A DNA stretch of 6,867 nucleotides from Candidatus Sediminicultor tertius (GTDB lineage Bacteria > Atribacterota > Phoenicimicrobiia > Phoenicimicrobiales > Phoenicimicrobiaceae): assembly GCA_003527405.1 (NCBI GenBank), contig DPXH01000128.1, forward strand, positions 11,579 to 18,445, written 5' to 3'. Positions within the stretch are counted from its first letter, which is position 1. Every line of letters begins with the position of its first letter. A model generated the notes under the pieces. The model made no database searches, was not told where the DNA came from, and saw only the letters and a program-made list of their open reading frames with translations. The translations under genes were made by a program, and so were the position numbers. Below, piece by piece: positions 6,064 through 6,867 of the stretch.

Positions 6064-6096
6064 ATTGTACCAATATTGTTACAATATTGGTACAAT
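6064..6096. repeat. Perfect 33-bp AT-rich palindrome
   Basis: Arms 6064-6079 and 6081-6096 (ATTGTACCAATATTGT and its complement) are perfect around one central T. The palindrome begins 12 nt after the stop of the DUF2330 gene and lies about 75 bp upstream of the candidate riboswitch promoter. It could be the hairpin of a terminator for the DUF2330 gene, although no clean T-run follows in that direction. It could instead be a dyad operator for a DNA-binding regulator or a small repeat. The symmetry is certain and the role is not. Confidence 0.75.
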
Positions 6097-6108
6097 CACC
6101 ACAGTATC

Positions 6109-6867
6109 TTAAACATTCCTCTTCTTTGTCTTTAATAAAAAGATAAAAATTCCTGCAATCAAAATGAACTGTCCTACCGGAGAATTTAAATCTATGATGC
6201 TTCCTAAAACTATGTATTTAGGAACTGGAACCAACATTAAATCCTCGTCCATTTCTTCAGCACTAAAATTCTTTCTCAGTTTGGTTAAAACGAAAGTCTC
6301 ATCTATTAGACCCTGCAAAATAGGATATTCCTTTAACTGATCAGGAGTAATAGTGGCATTATATTCTTCTGAAGCTCCGGGGAAAGTTACTCTTTCGTCG
6401 GAAAAAGCATAGATTAATACTTCCGTCCCCCATGTGGGTACGCTTAACGTACTAATTTTTAAAGGATAAATCATTTCATCGGAAAAGAACATTATCCCTA
6501 TGGGTTGAATAGCCCCGGTATAATTCTCAGAATTATTTATTGTTTCTTCATGTTGAATTTTCATAGCTACAAAAAACCAGCTTTGTTGTACATAATAATC
6601 CAGTATTTCTTGACCTTCTGCAGGGAAGGCGTAACCATTATCATTTAACCATACTACTAAACTATTCGGGTCGGTGGCAGATAAGGTGGTAGTATGATAA
6701 ATTCCTACCTGGTTCTCTTCCCAAACATGTACTCCCTCATCTCCTAAACCAGGGGTTTGTACACCTGCTCCCCATCCACAACCAAAACTCGAAGGAGGGG
6801 GAGGTTGAGTTAATTTATGTAATTCATAAAATATATCGTCTTCGACAGGGAACAATTTAGGATAACC
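6109..6867 (-). CDS. DUF2330 family protein, C-terminal part (cut by window edge)
   Basis: The frame is open to the right edge (first codons read GYPKLFPVEDD) and gives 252 residues before the TAA. A TTG at 6855 is internal, not the start. The match is to DUF2330 (PF10092), a family of unknown function usually exported or membrane-anchored. Visible family features are a proline-rich stretch with C30, the SATDPNSLVVWLNDNGY block (about 63-79), WFFVAMKI (97-104), and the PIGIMFFSDEMIYPLKIS region followed by a TEVLIYAF strand. The C-terminus has one hydrophobic segment (about 229-245) followed by KTKKRNV. This fits a single membrane anchor with the positive tail inside and the main domain outside the cytoplasm. 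The N-terminal signal peptide, expected in this family, is outside the window. A 33-bp palindrome follows the stop. Nothing here indicates a molecular function. Confidence 0.83.
   Translation of the reverse strand, partial: GYPKLFPVEDDIFYELHKLTQPPPPSSFGCGWGAGVQTPGLGDEGVHVWEENQVGIYHTTTLSATDPNSLVVWLNDNGYAFPAEGQEILDYYVQQSWFFVAMKIQHEETINNSENYTGAIQPIGIMFFSDEMIYPLKISTLSVPTWGTEVLIYAFSDERVTFPGASEEYNATITPDQLKEYPILQGLIDETFVLTKLRKNFSAEEMDEDLMLVPVPKYIVLGSIIDLNSPVGQFILIAGIFIFLLKTKKRNV

Larger units (their letters stand above)
5709..6108. other. 400-bp non-coding region: leader of the PAS/HD-GYP gene
   Basis: I see no protein gene here on either strand. From high to low coordinates it holds a 33-bp palindrome (6064-6096), about 75 bp of very AT-rich sequence with small inverted repeats, a possible promoter (5960-5988), the c-di-GMP-I aptamer (about 5861-5938) and a leader of about 150 nt up to the TTG start. 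In that leader GCTTTTAT (5852-5859, minus strand) and ATAAAAGC (5834-5841) form an 8-bp hairpin without a following T-run. I found no GC-rich hairpin plus T-run after the aptamer, which favours translational over transcriptional control. Confidence 0.7.

Noticed and set aside
6853..6855. TTG at 6855 as start of the DUF2330 gene
   Set aside because: The frame stays open to the window edge with family-like residues before it, so the gene is cut by the window rather than starting there.

Overview
The window is an AT-rich piece of a bacterial chromosome. All seven genes I can support lie on the minus strand, so transcription runs from high to low coordinates. The two edge genes are cut by the window. 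A corrinoid/Fe-S reductive-dehalogenase-like protein and a double-[4Fe-4S] DUF362 protein point to an anaerobic bacterium. The sequence alone does not fix a phylum; a Firmicutes-like or candidate-phylum anaerobe (for example Atribacterota-like) is only a guess.

In transcription order: (1) The 3' part of a membrane-anchored DUF2330 protein (6109-6867), followed by a perfect 33-bp AT-rich palindrome. (2) A 400-bp non-coding region whose centre is a cyclic-di-GMP-I (GEMM-I) riboswitch aptamer (about 5861-5938). It sits in the leader of a PAS plus HD-GYP protein (4446-5708), a predicted c-di-GMP phosphodiesterase. A hairpin with a U-run closes this unit at about 4366-4423. (3) A likely operon of a DUF362 ferredoxin-type protein (3131-4243), a YpgQ/YedJ-type HD phosphohydrolase (2367-3053), a histidine-phosphatase-family protein (1668-2315) and a cation diffusion facilitator (741-1658). 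After a 91-bp gap comes the start of a reductive-dehalogenase-like protein without a Tat signal (1-649), which may be part of the same transcript. Two REP-like palindromes, one a perfect 41-bp inverted repeat, fill the gaps on either side of the HD gene.

The best signal is the regulatory loop in part 2: a c-di-GMP sensor RNA placed before an enzyme predicted to destroy c-di-GMP. The 3' edge of the aptamer is complementary to the Shine-Dalgarno/TTG start region of that gene. This suggests translational control in which c-di-GMP frees the ribosome binding site and so limits its own level. The operon in part 3 has no single obvious pathway. It mixes redox (DUF362, dehalogenase-like), phosphohydrolase and metal-efflux functions.
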